Source: Lentinula raphanica
Taxonomy: Eukaryota > Basidiomycota > Agaricomycetes > Agaricales > Omphalotaceae
Assembly: GCA_027919835.1 (NCBI GenBank)
Contig: JANVFP010000006.1
Coordinates: 372,001-436,000 of the forward strand
Length of the DNA stretch: 64,000 nucleotides
Reading direction: 5' to 3'
Shown here: in pieces, positions 10,956 to 20,883 of the stretch
Numbering within the stretch: position 1 is the stretch's first letter
Layout of the letters: every line of letters starts with the position of its first letter
Program-made: the position numbers and the translations under genes
The notes under the pieces: generated by a model
Databases searched by the model: none
What the model was told of the DNA's origin: nothing
The model's input: the letters and a program-made list of their open reading frames with translations, nothing else

Positions 10956-13900
10956 CTATGCTCCTCCTCGTGCCTCAAGACCTTGCTTGATGGCTATGTT
11001 GCAAGGTGTATGAGCACTGTGAGCAAGTAGTGAAATAATGTTTGAATATGATACTGACCCTCGCATGTATCCTTTGCATCTCCGAACAACATCTTTGTTC
11101 CCGGCATGAAGAACATGGGGTTTGGTACATCAGCTTCACGAGATATCAGTCTTCTAGTGCATTGTCAATGAACGACAACTCACCGTAACCGCTAGACATT
11201 CCTCGCTTCATGACTATCACTTGCTTGCTCTTCCATGCATGGAGGACGGGCATTCCCTGTTTGACAAGTGTAGGAATGAGCTTTCAGTATGAATATTGAA
11301 ACACATACAGCAATTGGTGAGCCTGGTTCGAGGGCAATGGGATTGACGGTGTCATTGGCGCCGATCACAAGTGTTACATCCGTATCCTTGAAATCATCGT
11401 TTATCTCGTCCATCTCCAGCACAACTAAACAAACGATTGTTCAGTCGCAAGTCAAGAAGGAGTCTGGAGAATTCTTACTGTCGTAAGGAACGGAAGCTTC
11501 AGCCAAGAGAACATTGCACTGCCCAGGCATCCGGCCTGCGACTGGGTGGATTGCGAACTGGCCGGACGAGACATGAACTTCACGAAGACCATCAATGGAA
11601 TGGGCAACGTACTCTGACATTCACCCCTCTGGAACGTAGAATGGAGACAAAGTCTGAGATAGCATATTGCGCTTTGGCGACAGCCATCCCATAACCAACC
11701 ACCTACGGATAGAGGTCAGGTCATAGCTTGTACATGATGCAACTTGTGCGCACCAGAATAACATTCTCCGCATTTGCCAGCGCATCCACAGTATCCTCAA
11801 CTCGCGTTTTTGTAATCGTGCCTTCGATTTTCGTTTCCTGTGTAGTGGTTGTCCCAATCCCTCCAAAGAGAACGTTGGTTAAAGATCGGTTCATCGCAAC
11901 GCACTACAGGGAATAGTGTGAGATCGATTAACCTCACTGCAAAAAAGATATCTGACCATGATATATGATAGAATCGAGCCGCTGACCCCAATCAAAGATC
12001 CCACTGTCACTAGCAAAGGGTTGTCTAACATGAACCCTGCCGTATCTGTTGAGTATATACCCATGATGAATTGCTAAACAAGACTTGCCTTCTGCAACCA
12101 ATGCGAATCCAGAGTACGCGTTCAGCACTGTTATGACGACCGCTACAAAGCCCGTTAAGATTCAATACGAAGTTGTCGTTGCTGCAAAGAAACTTACGCA
12201 TGTCCGCTCCTCCAATGGCCGCGGTTGTCGTATAACCTTGAATGAAACTGAGCAGCGTGCTAGCCCCAAGATAAGCTGCAGCGATAGCAGGAACAGCCGG
12301 TGCTGCAGAAACAAAGCTACCCTGTTTAACCGAAGCATAGTTGAGCACCTTCACAACAATCAGCATGAGAAAAGCAAAGTCACCATTGCGATCGCATTGC
12401 CACCAAGTAGTGCACTGTTGATGAAATGTTTGCCAGGGAGCGCGAGAGGCTTGGAGGACATTCGTCCGGCCAGTTTCAAGAAAGCGACTATTGAGCCGGT
12501 GAATGTGATGCCACCTATTGGAGAGAGAAAGTCAGTATAATTGAATTAAAACAGGGAAACAAGCGTTCGCACCAATGACAACGCCCAGGTAAGCAGTGAC
12601 CATATGTAAGGTGCTGGCATGTGCAAGGTCTTGCATGACACTTCCGATACTGGTCAAAACAGCGGCTAAACCGACTACACTATGTAACATTGCCACCTAT
12701 ATTATCACATCCATGATCAGAAAACGGTTAATCAGAATCATATCGGATTACCATCTGAGGGAGCTCTGTGGCTGTAATTCGTCTTCCGACGATCGATCCG
12801 ATAGTACCACCCATAGCAGCCACAGCTACAAATTGTGCCAGAACCTCAGGTGAAAAGCCAACGGCAGCAAGAGACGCAAGAATGCCTGAGCTGACACCTA
12901 AGATTCCAAGTATATTTCCTTGGCGCGCAGTTGTCTGTGACGCCAAACCAGAAAGAGAGCCTGCACAGTGGTTTAGACACGTGAAAGGCTGCTGTGACTT
13001 GGAGAATGCCTACCAATACACAGAACACTGCTAGCCAGATACCCAGCCTGCACCAAGCCGGCCATTCCTGTATGTGCAGCTGCCAAGAAACCACCAGTGA
13101 ACACCACTGCGGGAATAGCATATAGCCAAGGATATTCGGGGGATCAGTAGGACCTGATAATACCGACTGTTTGAGATAATCGTTGAAATATCGCAATCAA
13201 ACTTACGCTTAAACATATCTAGCATACGTTTCGTGATGATGAATCCTCCAGCAACGTTGACGCTTGCTAACAGAACCGATAGCGCGCCCAGAGCTTGTGG
13301 TATGGTTCCAGGAACATATCCACCTCCCATGACGAAGAGACCACCGATACCAACCATTCCCGAGATTGCATTCGTGACAGACATCAGGGGCGAATGGAGT
13401 GCAGGTTGCACATTCCATATCACGCGATATCCAACTAGTCCGGCCAGTCCGAAAGTGAAGAAGCTGTCCATGAATGCAGAGCCTGTCGCCTTTCCGAGAC
13501 CGACCAAACCACCCATTCCAGCGGTGATGGTTGCAACTTCCCGGGAGGTTTGTTGGAAAGGTGTCAGTGCCTTGGTTCCAATCTCATGGCCCTTTTCGGG
13601 TGTTGGAGGTGGTGTTACAGGAGGTGGAAGAGTTCTCGGAACCGGAGGTAGAATTTCGCCCTTGTGTACGATCAGTGAACCGCGAACGACTTCATCTTTG
13701 GTATCGAGGAAATATTTGCTGTCTTCCCCAAGCGAGAGCAGGAATTTTGTGATGTTATTCGAATACAACGTGGATGACTGTGTCGGTAGGCGAGACGGAA
13801 GATCAGTATAACCTAGACGGAAGGTTCTCGGTATAAATATCGGATAAATGGATAGGATAACACAAGCTATACCGATGATGGTTACTCCATCCTTCACGTA

Positions 13901-15347
13901 AAGCTCGCCAGGTCTTGTTGCCTCACAGTTTCCGCCGGTTTCTGCAGCTAGATCGACTATGACTGAACCTTGTTTCATCGCAGCTACCATTTCATTTGTG
14001 ATCAATTTAGGTGCAGGTTTACCGGGAATAAGAGCCTGCAGTTCCCAATTCTCGATAAGCAGAACGAAATAACAAGCATGAGCATTCGATTCAAGCGTAC
14101 CGTTGTGATAACTATATCGACGTCTTTACATTGTTCCATGAACAAGGCCATTTCCGCTTCGATGAATTCTTTGGACATGACCTTTGAACTATGTGAGGTG
14201 GACCTTGCTCTTTTTTGAGAATTTAACCAACCTTGGCATAACCGCCCCCACCACCACCTTCTTCTTTGACCGATACTTCCAGAAACTCAGCACCGAGGGA
14301 CTGAACTTGTTCGCGGGCTTCAGATCTCGTGTCAAATGCCCTGACAATCGCACCCATGCGTTTTGCCTGTAAGACGATGTGAATGAAAGTCATCTGAAGT
14401 TGAGAAGCTTCCGAATTACCGTTGTAACCGCGCTAAGACCTGCAACCCCAGCACCGATAACCATTACTTTGCCTGGTGGAATCTGAGGGTGTTTCAAAAG
14501 TGCTCTCACACTCAACTAAACACAAAGACCTACTTTCCTAAATACATTGTAAGAAATCATTCATGTCCTCGAATCAAGACTTGCTCACCCTGCTGCAGTG
14601 ACCTGACCTGTTAAGAACCGTCCGAAATGGTTTGATGCCTCAAGGACAGCCTTATAACCGGATATGTTTGCCATAGAACTCAGAGCGTCGAAGACTTGGG
14701 CGCGTGATATACGAGGTATCATATCCATCTACTGAGTATTAGACAACTGACAGACGGACAATGTTTGACGACGCACGGCTAGGGCATTCATTTTGCGAGC
14801 AGAGAGTGCATCAACGATTGGTTTATTTTGCGCGGGGTACAGAAAAGAAATCAAAGTGCTTCCTTCCTTGAGATGCTCTACTTCTTGACCTAGTGAAGGT
14901 GCGCGAACTTTAAGCATGATATCCGTGTCCTTGTACAGTTCTTCTCGTGAGACTAGGGTTGCTCCCGCTTCAGCGTATGACTCATCGAGAAATTGCGCGT
15001 GAATGCCAGCATTGCGTTCGACAAGAACCTTTCCGAAGCCTTTCTTCCGAAGTAATTTCACGTTTTGAGGCGTAAGGGCGACGCGACGTTCATTGGTAAA
15101 TGTTTCTCGTGGAACACCAACAGAGAGAGAAGAATATGGGGTTCCCTGTGGTGTTGTATCGGATTTGGCTTCGTCGTTGGACCGGACAGACGAATGAAAG
15201 CCTGATATGAATCATCGTTGTCAATGAAGCTTGGGACTGTATAAGTCGAACTCTCGTACCTGCGATTCGGTGTTTCCAAGAGATTGAGCCAGAAAGCCTG
15301 AAGAGAGTGGCCTTGGTGAATATGATATTGATTGGCTGTAAAGCCAT
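10956..15347 (-). CDS. NNT: Mitochondrial NAD(P)+ transhydrogenase, proton-translocating
   Basis: 23 exons on the minus strand: 15347-15260, 15201-14777, 14728-14589, 14537-14534, 14482-14420, 14366-14232, 14181-14101, 14035-13873, 13812-13207, 13153-13014, 12960-12752, 12696-12573, 12514-12384, 12321-12198, 12142-12089, 12036-11957, 11903-11754, 11702-11613, 11557-11479, 11424-11309, 11256-11184, 11133-11059 and 10993-10956. About 1062 aa once one frameshift in exon 10 is allowed for. Order: a basic mitochondrial presequence, NAD-binding dI ([45 protein letters not shown]), membrane dII ([31 protein letters not shown]), NADP-binding dIII ([29 protein letters not shown]). It couples hydride transfer from NADH to NADP+ to proton entry across the inner membrane. 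Exon 4 is 4 nt long, and intron 15 uses a GC donor. Both are fixed by conserved protein across the joins. Confidence 0.93.
13138..13142 (-). other. Frameshift in NNT exon 10 at a five-G run
   Basis: On the coding strand the conserved RPTDPPEY segment reads correctly up to a five-C run and continues ([13 protein letters not shown]) only if one base is added. The flanking intron phases also demand 141 rather than 140 coding bases in exon 10. No alternative donor or acceptor nearby avoids a stop. A missed C in the assembly or a true loss-of-function allele would look the same. Confidence 0.85.
14534..14537 (-). other. 4-nucleotide microexon of NNT
   Basis: The exon is GAAA, between acceptor TTTAG and donor GTAGGT, flanked by introns of 51 nt on each side. 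Exon 3 ends with a split Gly codon (phase 2), and the microexon supplies one base plus a Lys codon. The next exon starts with [10 protein letters not shown], so the join gives TAAGKIPPGK, the conserved dI sequence. Reading through from either side meets a stop within eight codons. Confidence 0.85.
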
Positions 15348-15764
15348 ATGAAGGAAGTCAAGAACAAAGACGTGTACATATGTAGGCCTCCAGCTGGCGA
15401 ATTCAACTTGCTGATTTCGGCTTTATCGGATATCCGGTCCGGATACCCCACCCCCACATTCATCGCAACTGATCGCAACTGATCTGATTTTTTCTCAAAC
15501 CACAAAGTATGTAGACTCGTCTTCCAGCTTTCGATTTCATCCTCTACTATGCTCTAGGGACCCGATCTGACCAGATTGACTCAATGTTTTTCGACATTCT
15601 TGTCACTTCTATCGCCCATCGATTACGACCCCTCCGAGATGGTCAGTACCTTGATCCCAACTTGTGTTCATCAAATAAACATAATGTACCAAACGAGTAC
15701 TCCGGGGCTACACCAGGTTGAATTGGAGGAGCTGAAGTTTATCTCCGTGATCTCTCGAGTCAGT
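15348..15764. other. NNT upstream region
   Basis: Presumed promoter and 5' leader of NNT, then unassigned sequence up to the inverted repeat array. It holds a CCGGATATCCGGTCCGGAT cluster at about 15423-15444 that is partly self-complementary. No gene was seen. Confidence 0.4.
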
Positions 15765-16441
15765 GATTCTGCAGTATCGTATGATCTTATCATTACCTTT
15801 GGTTCAAACAGCACAGACTCAGCACTGCACTATGATCGCAACGGTGCGCATTTTGATGCTTTCTCCGGGATGTTTTCGATTTTCTTCAATGTAGAACCTT
15901 GCTGTATATACATATTAGGATGTCACTCGCTCAAAAGATATGATAAGTTGATGACTGACTGCCATGCAGTATCATCGTGATGATGATCTTCGATGGTTGT
16001 CTGTACTACGATGATCGCAAAGGTGCGCCTTTTGATTTCTTCTCTTCGAGGCTTTCAATGGCCCCGGGGGAGCTAGCGGAATCTTGCTGTATACATATCA
16101 GGTTGAAACTCGCTCAACAGATATGATAACTGATCCACTGCACTGCGATTGTAACACCGGTGCGTCTTTTTATCTTTTGATGCACTCAAGTTATTCCGCG
16201 ATTGTCTAGAGTCTGCCAATGGAAAGGGAACCTTTCTGTATACTTATCAGGTAAAATCTCGCTCAAGAGATATCATAACTAATCCTGCACTGTGCAGTAA
16301 TTGTTGCGATCATCTTCGAAAACTGCACTGCACTACGATCTCAACGGTGCGCCCTTTGATGTCTATCGCTTTGAACTCCGAGTTCGCATGCTAGTGGCCT
16401 GGCAGTGCACAACCGTGTGCAACCACATGTGAGACACGGCA
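15765..16441 (-). repeat. Inverted array of the same dispersed repeat, about four copies
   Basis: This is the same unit as at 565-1480, in opposite orientation. GGTGCGCCTTTTGAT-like unit starts (read on the minus strand) lie near 15845, 16021, 16160 and 16347. They are linked by the TCGCTCAA(A/C)AGATATGATAA block and the AATGGAAAGGGAACCTT-type block. The array ends in the same leader (16350-16441) that precedes the first array, so both arrays have the same polarity relative to the leader. No coding capacity. Confidence 0.8.
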
Positions 16442-16833
16442 GGACACTATGGACACAGCAACGTGTCTTTGTTATTTGATTCGAAGATTGCGTAGCGATT
16501 GCCAATGGAGAATCCGGAAGACATTCCAAATACTTAAAATGACCGGAAACTAGAGACGATTTCCCCCGGAATTCTGCTGGACATATTCCACTTCCTTTAT
16601 CGCTCATCGTTTGACGTTATCGTCGCCGTCATCAATTAAATCAACCTTTCACCTCTTTGCTCCTAGTAAATTCTCCTTTTTCCACTCAATCGAATCAATT
16701 TTTGACTCGTTGTTCACAGGCCGGCGTCTACGGGTCATCACTGGTCAGTGAATATTCAATATTTTAAGCCTTCAAGACTTTGTACTTGCGAGTCGAGCTG
16801 ATAAGACTTGTTTTTCAGAACCATTCATACGCG
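16442..16833. other. Upstream region of the small secreted protein gene
   Basis: Contains another short fragment resembling the repeat (GGAAACTAG and CCGGAA motifs around 16510-16560), then pyrimidine-rich sequence before the start codon at 16834. No independent gene was seen. Confidence 0.4.
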
Positions 16834-17697
16834 ATGCGTTTGAATTATATCTACGTTTTGTTATCTCTATTCGCTGTTGTGTACGCAGTCCCAATTCCGG
16901 GGAACATACTGTCTGGTCCCTCGGTGAGTTCATTGATTCTGACTTGCATGTTAAAAACCTGAATGTTGATTCGACATAATGCTATCAAGAAATCCGAGCC
17001 AAACTCAGAGCAACATACCTCAAAGTCAGAGTCTCTCTTCAAGAAGTTGACAGTGAGATGATTCGGCCACGTTACTATGAATAAAAACTTGCTGACCCAC
17101 AATTTTGTCATTCAGAGTCCCATGCGCTGGTTTTCGTCGACAATCGAGTTTGACCGCAACGAGCACGGAACACCCATCTTCCGTACTGTCGACAAATCGA
17201 AGCCGAGAACAATGACCTCGTACATCAAAGTCGAAATCATTGGTGAACACGCTGCTGAACGTTCGAAACCACCCATTCCCATTCCCATTCATATACCGGA
17301 TGCTGTATCCATGAGAATCTTCATGGCCATTTGGAACAAGCATGGCCACCAGCGGGCATTCAAGAAGTTCAGGGATGCCAACTCGGAAAGCTTACCGATC
17401 TATTACGTGAACTCGTACAAAGGGGAACCCGAAGAGCAATTTGGCCTCAGGTACTGGACAAGTGAGCATGTCAACTTCGAAAAGTGGGACAAGTATGTCA
17501 AGGTCGATTTGGGTTGCACACCAGAGAAGCCGTGCGAGGGTTTGATCGATAAAGAAGGGGTGTTTATCACGCACGAAGTAGTCAGTAGAGAAAAAGGAAA
17601 AGAAGGGGAGAAAGCGCACGGCTCCATCTTTCGGTGGGGTCCCGCAAGGAAAGAGAGGGGAGGAAAGGAAGAAGGAGAAGGAAGGAAGAGTGAATGA
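16834..17697 (+). CDS. Predicted small secreted protein, family not recognised
   Basis: Three exons: 16834-16923, 16990-17052 and 17116-17697, giving 244 aa. Residues 1-18 form a clear signal peptide (MRLNYIYVLLSLFAVVYA), followed by a Pro/Ser-rich linker. A folded part of about 140 residues has alternating aromatic and charged segments (MRIFMAIWNKHGHQRAF; FGLRYWTSEHVNFEKW). The C-terminus is very rich in Lys, Glu and Gly. Two Cys close together (GCTPEKPCEG) could pair. I recognise no family. A 5'-truncated duplicate lies at 18128-18525, so the gene sits in a small local expansion, as is common for secreted fungal proteins. An effector or cell-wall role would be guesswork. Confidence 0.7.
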
Positions 17698-17870
17698 AGG
17701 TCCCACCAATGGACAAACCTATATCGCACGAATAAATCTATGCCTAGTACTTATACAACCTGTTCATCAAAACACAGACATTGCTAATCCCTTGAACAAA
17801 CTGTTGCATATTAATCTTGCGCTGACTTTGACGAGGACATCCTAGGACACCATGATGCCACTACAGTATC
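17611..17870 (+). repeat. 3' part of a local tandem duplication (first copy)
   Basis: From the Lys/Glu-rich C-terminus and through the 3' flank (GGCTCCATCTTTCGGTGGG; CAATGGACAAACCTATAT; ACTTTGACGAGGACATC), this stretch is repeated with about 80% identity by eye at 18686-18922. Together with the paralogous coding parts it shows that about 0.8 kb was duplicated in direct orientation. Confidence 0.75.
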
Positions 17871-17968
17871 GGCAATTCAGGTAAGTTTCCCCACATTACC
17901 GCACCTACGAAGACCACTAACACAAAACAGATTAGGTTTCGACCTTAGAGCACGATATAGAGATGAAC
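17858..17968 (+). repeat. Displaced fragment of the adjacent DapA-family gene
   Basis: About 100 bp nearly identical to 19651-19746 (CAGTATCGGCAATTC, GGTAAGTTTCCCCACATTACC, CCTTAGAGCAC). In the gene this covers the start of exon 4, intron 3 and the end of exon 3, in the same orientation. Here there is no reading frame left, so it is a copied or left-over fragment. It carries a 9-base insertion near 17912. Confidence 0.8.
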
Positions 17969-18004
17969 TAGTCAACACTGGGTACTACCTGGTACTACCG
18001 TAGA

Positions 18005-18126
18005 CTGCAAAGGATTCGATGCTTCCTCCGCGATCGCTTGGAGTCTTCCAATGGAAAGGGAATCTTTCTGTAATACTTATCATGATCAGGTATGAACTCG
18101 TTCATGAGATATGATAACTAATCCTG
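18005..18126 (-). repeat. Solo copy of the dispersed repeat, truncating a gene duplicate
   Basis: It matches the units of the two arrays, in the orientation of the 15765-16441 array (GATGCTTCCTCCGCGATCG, CCAATGGAAAGGGAATCTTTC, GAGATATGATAACTAATCC). It breaks off exactly where the duplicated secreted-protein coding sequence begins (ATG 18128). Confidence 0.75.
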
Positions 18127-18127
18127 C

Positions 18128-18525
18128 ATGTTCATACGCGTCGAATTTCTTGGTGATCACGCCGGTAAATCTTCGCGCTTCAACAGAATTGATGTACCAT
18201 TTGAGGTTTTCACTCGAGTCTTCTTTGCCAGTTGGAACATGCATGGCGCGGAGCCGGCATTCAGGCTCTTTCAGGACGCCAACCTGGAAAGCTTACCGCC
18301 GATCCAGTTCGAGAACGAGTACGAAACTGTAGAATGAGTGCAACGACTTTCTTGCACATTATCATTCTACTACCAAGTCTGACTCGGGAGACTAACGAAA
18401 CTGAGGAACTACAGCCGGAGTCATTCCGCATCAAGTACTGGACAGACGAGCACAAAAAAGATGTCTCGAAACGAAAGTACTTGAAGGAGCTTCAAGTTGA
18501 AGGTCGATCTCGGATGTACGTGTGA
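18128..18525 (+). pseudogene. 5'-truncated duplicate of the secreted-protein gene
   Basis: Exons 18128-18328 and 18391-18525 (intron 62 nt, GTAGAA to GGGAG) would give 111 aa. They align with the middle of the 16834-17697 protein: YIKVEIIGEH against FIRVEFLGDH, and FGLRYWTSEH against FRIKYWTDEH. The signal peptide and first exons are missing; their place is taken by a solo repeat copy. The intron is absent from the parent gene, and an inverted copy of it lies at 18566-18626. It may still be transcribed from 18128, but as a product lacking its leader, so I call it a pseudogene. Confidence 0.65.
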
Positions 18526-18626
18526 CGTCAGAGTTGAAGCCGTGTGACTGGTGAGGAATAAGAATTAGTCTCCCGAGTCAGACTAGTAGAATGATAATGT
18601 GCAAGATAGTCGTTGCACTCATTCTA
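18330..18626. repeat. Inverted repeat, arms 18330-18394 and 18566-18626
   Basis: Two arms of about 60 bp are reverse complements with only a few mismatches (GAATGAGTGCAACGACT; TTGCACATTATCATTCTAC; TGACTCGGGAGACTAA). The left arm coincides with the intron of the truncated duplicate; the right arm lies just after its stop codon. Confidence 0.9.
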
Positions 18627-19154
18627 TGGGAAATTTATCGAGCACAAGATAGTTGGTAGGGAAGTTGAAGAAAAGAAGCACTCATGAAATCGCTCGGCTC
18701 CATCTTTTGGTGGGCCTCCGCAAGGAAGGAGAAGGGAGGAAAGGAGGTTGAAGGAGGTTGAAGGGTATGTGAGGAAGGATAAATTGAAGGTCCCCAATGG
18801 ACAAACCTATATTGTACAGATAAATCTAAGTCTCTACTCATGCCACCATTTTTAAAAACGCCCCAGGCTCTGCTAAGTATCCCAGAAATTTTGCGCCGAC
18901 TTTGACGAGGACATCATGATGCCACCAGTGATTCTCTATAGGCCTCCGAAGCAAGTGAGATTACAAGGTTTCCGAGGAAATCCCATTGAGCTGCCAACCA
19001 AATTAATCCGAGGTGACGCGATAGACCGCCTTAGACCGCTCGCGTTCTTTCGTGTAGGACTAGGTAGATAGATTTTTCGACGAGAATGTGAATATATAAG
19101 AGCAGAAGTATACATATGTGGTCCCAATATTACATCAACTCATGGTATGCCAGA
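18627..19154. other. Second copy of the duplicated 3' flank, then intergenic
   Basis: 18686-18922 repeats 17611-17870. The rest, up to the stop codon of the DapA-family gene, shows no gene. Confidence 0.5.
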
Positions 19155-20429
19155 TCATTGCACCTTCACTTTCCCACTTAGCTCTCGTTCTAACTTGACC
19201 AGAGCTTGAGTATGAGGGTGGTCCCATAGGGCGTGGGCAGCATCAGCTGATATAGGAGGGAGCGGCTTTCGCGGAAGACCACCATAGCCATACAATTTCT
19301 CGAGAAGATATTTCGTTCCTGAAATGGAGGCCTTAGCAATCGTGAAATCAGCACGACCAATAATGCCCTGCAAATGGAGTGCTTTCGTGAGGAGACTTGG
19401 ATCTTGGCGAGACGCGACAGAAACTTTGAATAATTCCACGACTGAATACTGTTAAAACGAAAATCAGATTGGACTTAAGGCAGGAAAGCACATTCGTATG
19501 CATACCGGAGCTACATTCGCCAATCCAGTTATCGCACCATGGCCATTTGCATAGGTGGAGGGAGTGATGAAATCGGTAAAGCCGCCGAGAACGAGGAAAG
19601 GAGCATTCTGATTCTTGCGAGGATGATTCGAGGAGAAATCTGACCCAGAAACAGTATCGGCAATTCGGGTAAGTTTCCCCACATTACCGCACCTACGAAC
19701 ACAAAACAGATCAGGTTCCGACCTTAGAGCACAATATAGAGATGAACCCACGTGAGCTTCACGCCGCAAAGATTCGGGCACTCTAATGCCAATTCTGATA
19801 TGATGTCCGAATCCAAGTCAATACCTCCACTAGCTCCTGGATCTACGCTGATATGAGTAATCGCGATACTGAAATGAATTCGAGAGCGCACGCACAGTTG
19901 TAAATCATGACGGGGATCGGACTTTTCTCTGAGATTTCTGTCCAAAAAGCCTTCAAAGCTTCTTTATTCCCCGTCAACACACCAGCAAAGTATCCGCTAG
20001 CAATCACGATGGCATAATCAGCACCGGCTTCAGCAGCATCTTTAGTGAGCTCGATAGTTTCGCGGGTGCTTCCTGCACCAGTCCCAACAATCAAAGGTAC
20101 GTGTTTTAGACCAGCACTGTCGAGGGCATTACGTGCTGCGTGAATGAGGGTCACCCGCTCCGCATGCGAAAGATGTATGGCTTCTCCCATTGAGCCAGCG
20201 ATCAAAGGACCTACGCCTGCATTCGCGACTCGGATTACATGGGCTTCGAACGAGGGAAGATCTATTTTGGATGAATGGTTCTTTCACCGTGTTATACGAT
20301 TGAAAGAGTCTACTCACCTAAATCCTCAGAGTCAGGTAAGAAAAAAGTGGGGATAGGGGCATAGATTCCAGGCTTGAAGATTCTCGAGATATGACCATTG
20401 GGAGCGGATCCGTTGACGACAGAGGACAT
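19155..20429 (-). CDS. Dihydrodipicolinate synthase/N-acetylneuraminate lyase (DapA) family aldolase
   Basis: Five exons on the minus strand: 20429-20318, 20261-19896, 19842-19752, 19692-19506 and 19448-19155, giving 349 aa. This is a TIM-barrel class I aldolase of the DapA family. Visible marks: GIYAPIPTFF near the start, the GSMGEAIHLSHAER phosphate/carboxylate loop, GADYAIVIASGYF, the catalytic-Tyr motif YNYPG formed across the exon 2/3 join, and the Schiff-base Lys in CGVKLTCGN. Fungi do not make lysine by the DAP route, so it more likely cleaves or condenses another 2-keto acid (for example 4-hydroxy-2-oxoglutarate or L-KDG type). That is inference. No targeting peptide is evident, so it is probably cytosolic. 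About 100 bp around exon 4 is copied at 17858-17968. Confidence 0.9.
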
Positions 20430-20883
20430 GGTGGGGGATATGGATGAGTTTTCGAAGGTACACGATCGTCTTTAAGTACTTAAACTTGATCGGGCCGGGC
20501 ATTCGGACCAGCTGATTGCGGCCCGGATCGATAAGTTTCGGCCCGTACATGATGCCCGAGTTCCGGCAGCCTCCGCGGGGATAATTTGACCCAGCTTTGA
20601 CTACCTAATTCCTGCGCATCCAGCCTTGTTCAATCTCGAGAGGTTAGATCATACGGAGGATATCATTTCGGGTCAGATGAGAAAGGTTTTGCACCTATGT
20701 ACCCTGTAAGTAACTGAATCTAAAGTGCCAAATCCTGAAGGCAAAAGTGCAAAACATGACTGGACGGTAGTCAGACCCAATCTCAAGGTTCCATACACGT
20801 CGTCCCTATAGGCTATGGCTATATATAAGTGCCCTATAAGAAGATCGACTTTCTTATTCTAGAGAAAATGAGCAGACAGATCG
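20430..20883. other. Intergenic region
   Basis: 5' side of the DapA-family gene (short C/G-rich block CCGGGCCG-like at about 20490-20545) and 3' side of PUS4. No gene was seen. Confidence 0.4.

Noticed and set aside
12367..12383. Apparent third frameshift in NNT near 12370
   Set aside because: A normal 62-nt intron (12383-12322, GTGACT to AAACAG) restores the frame and joins conserved segments, so no frameshift is needed.
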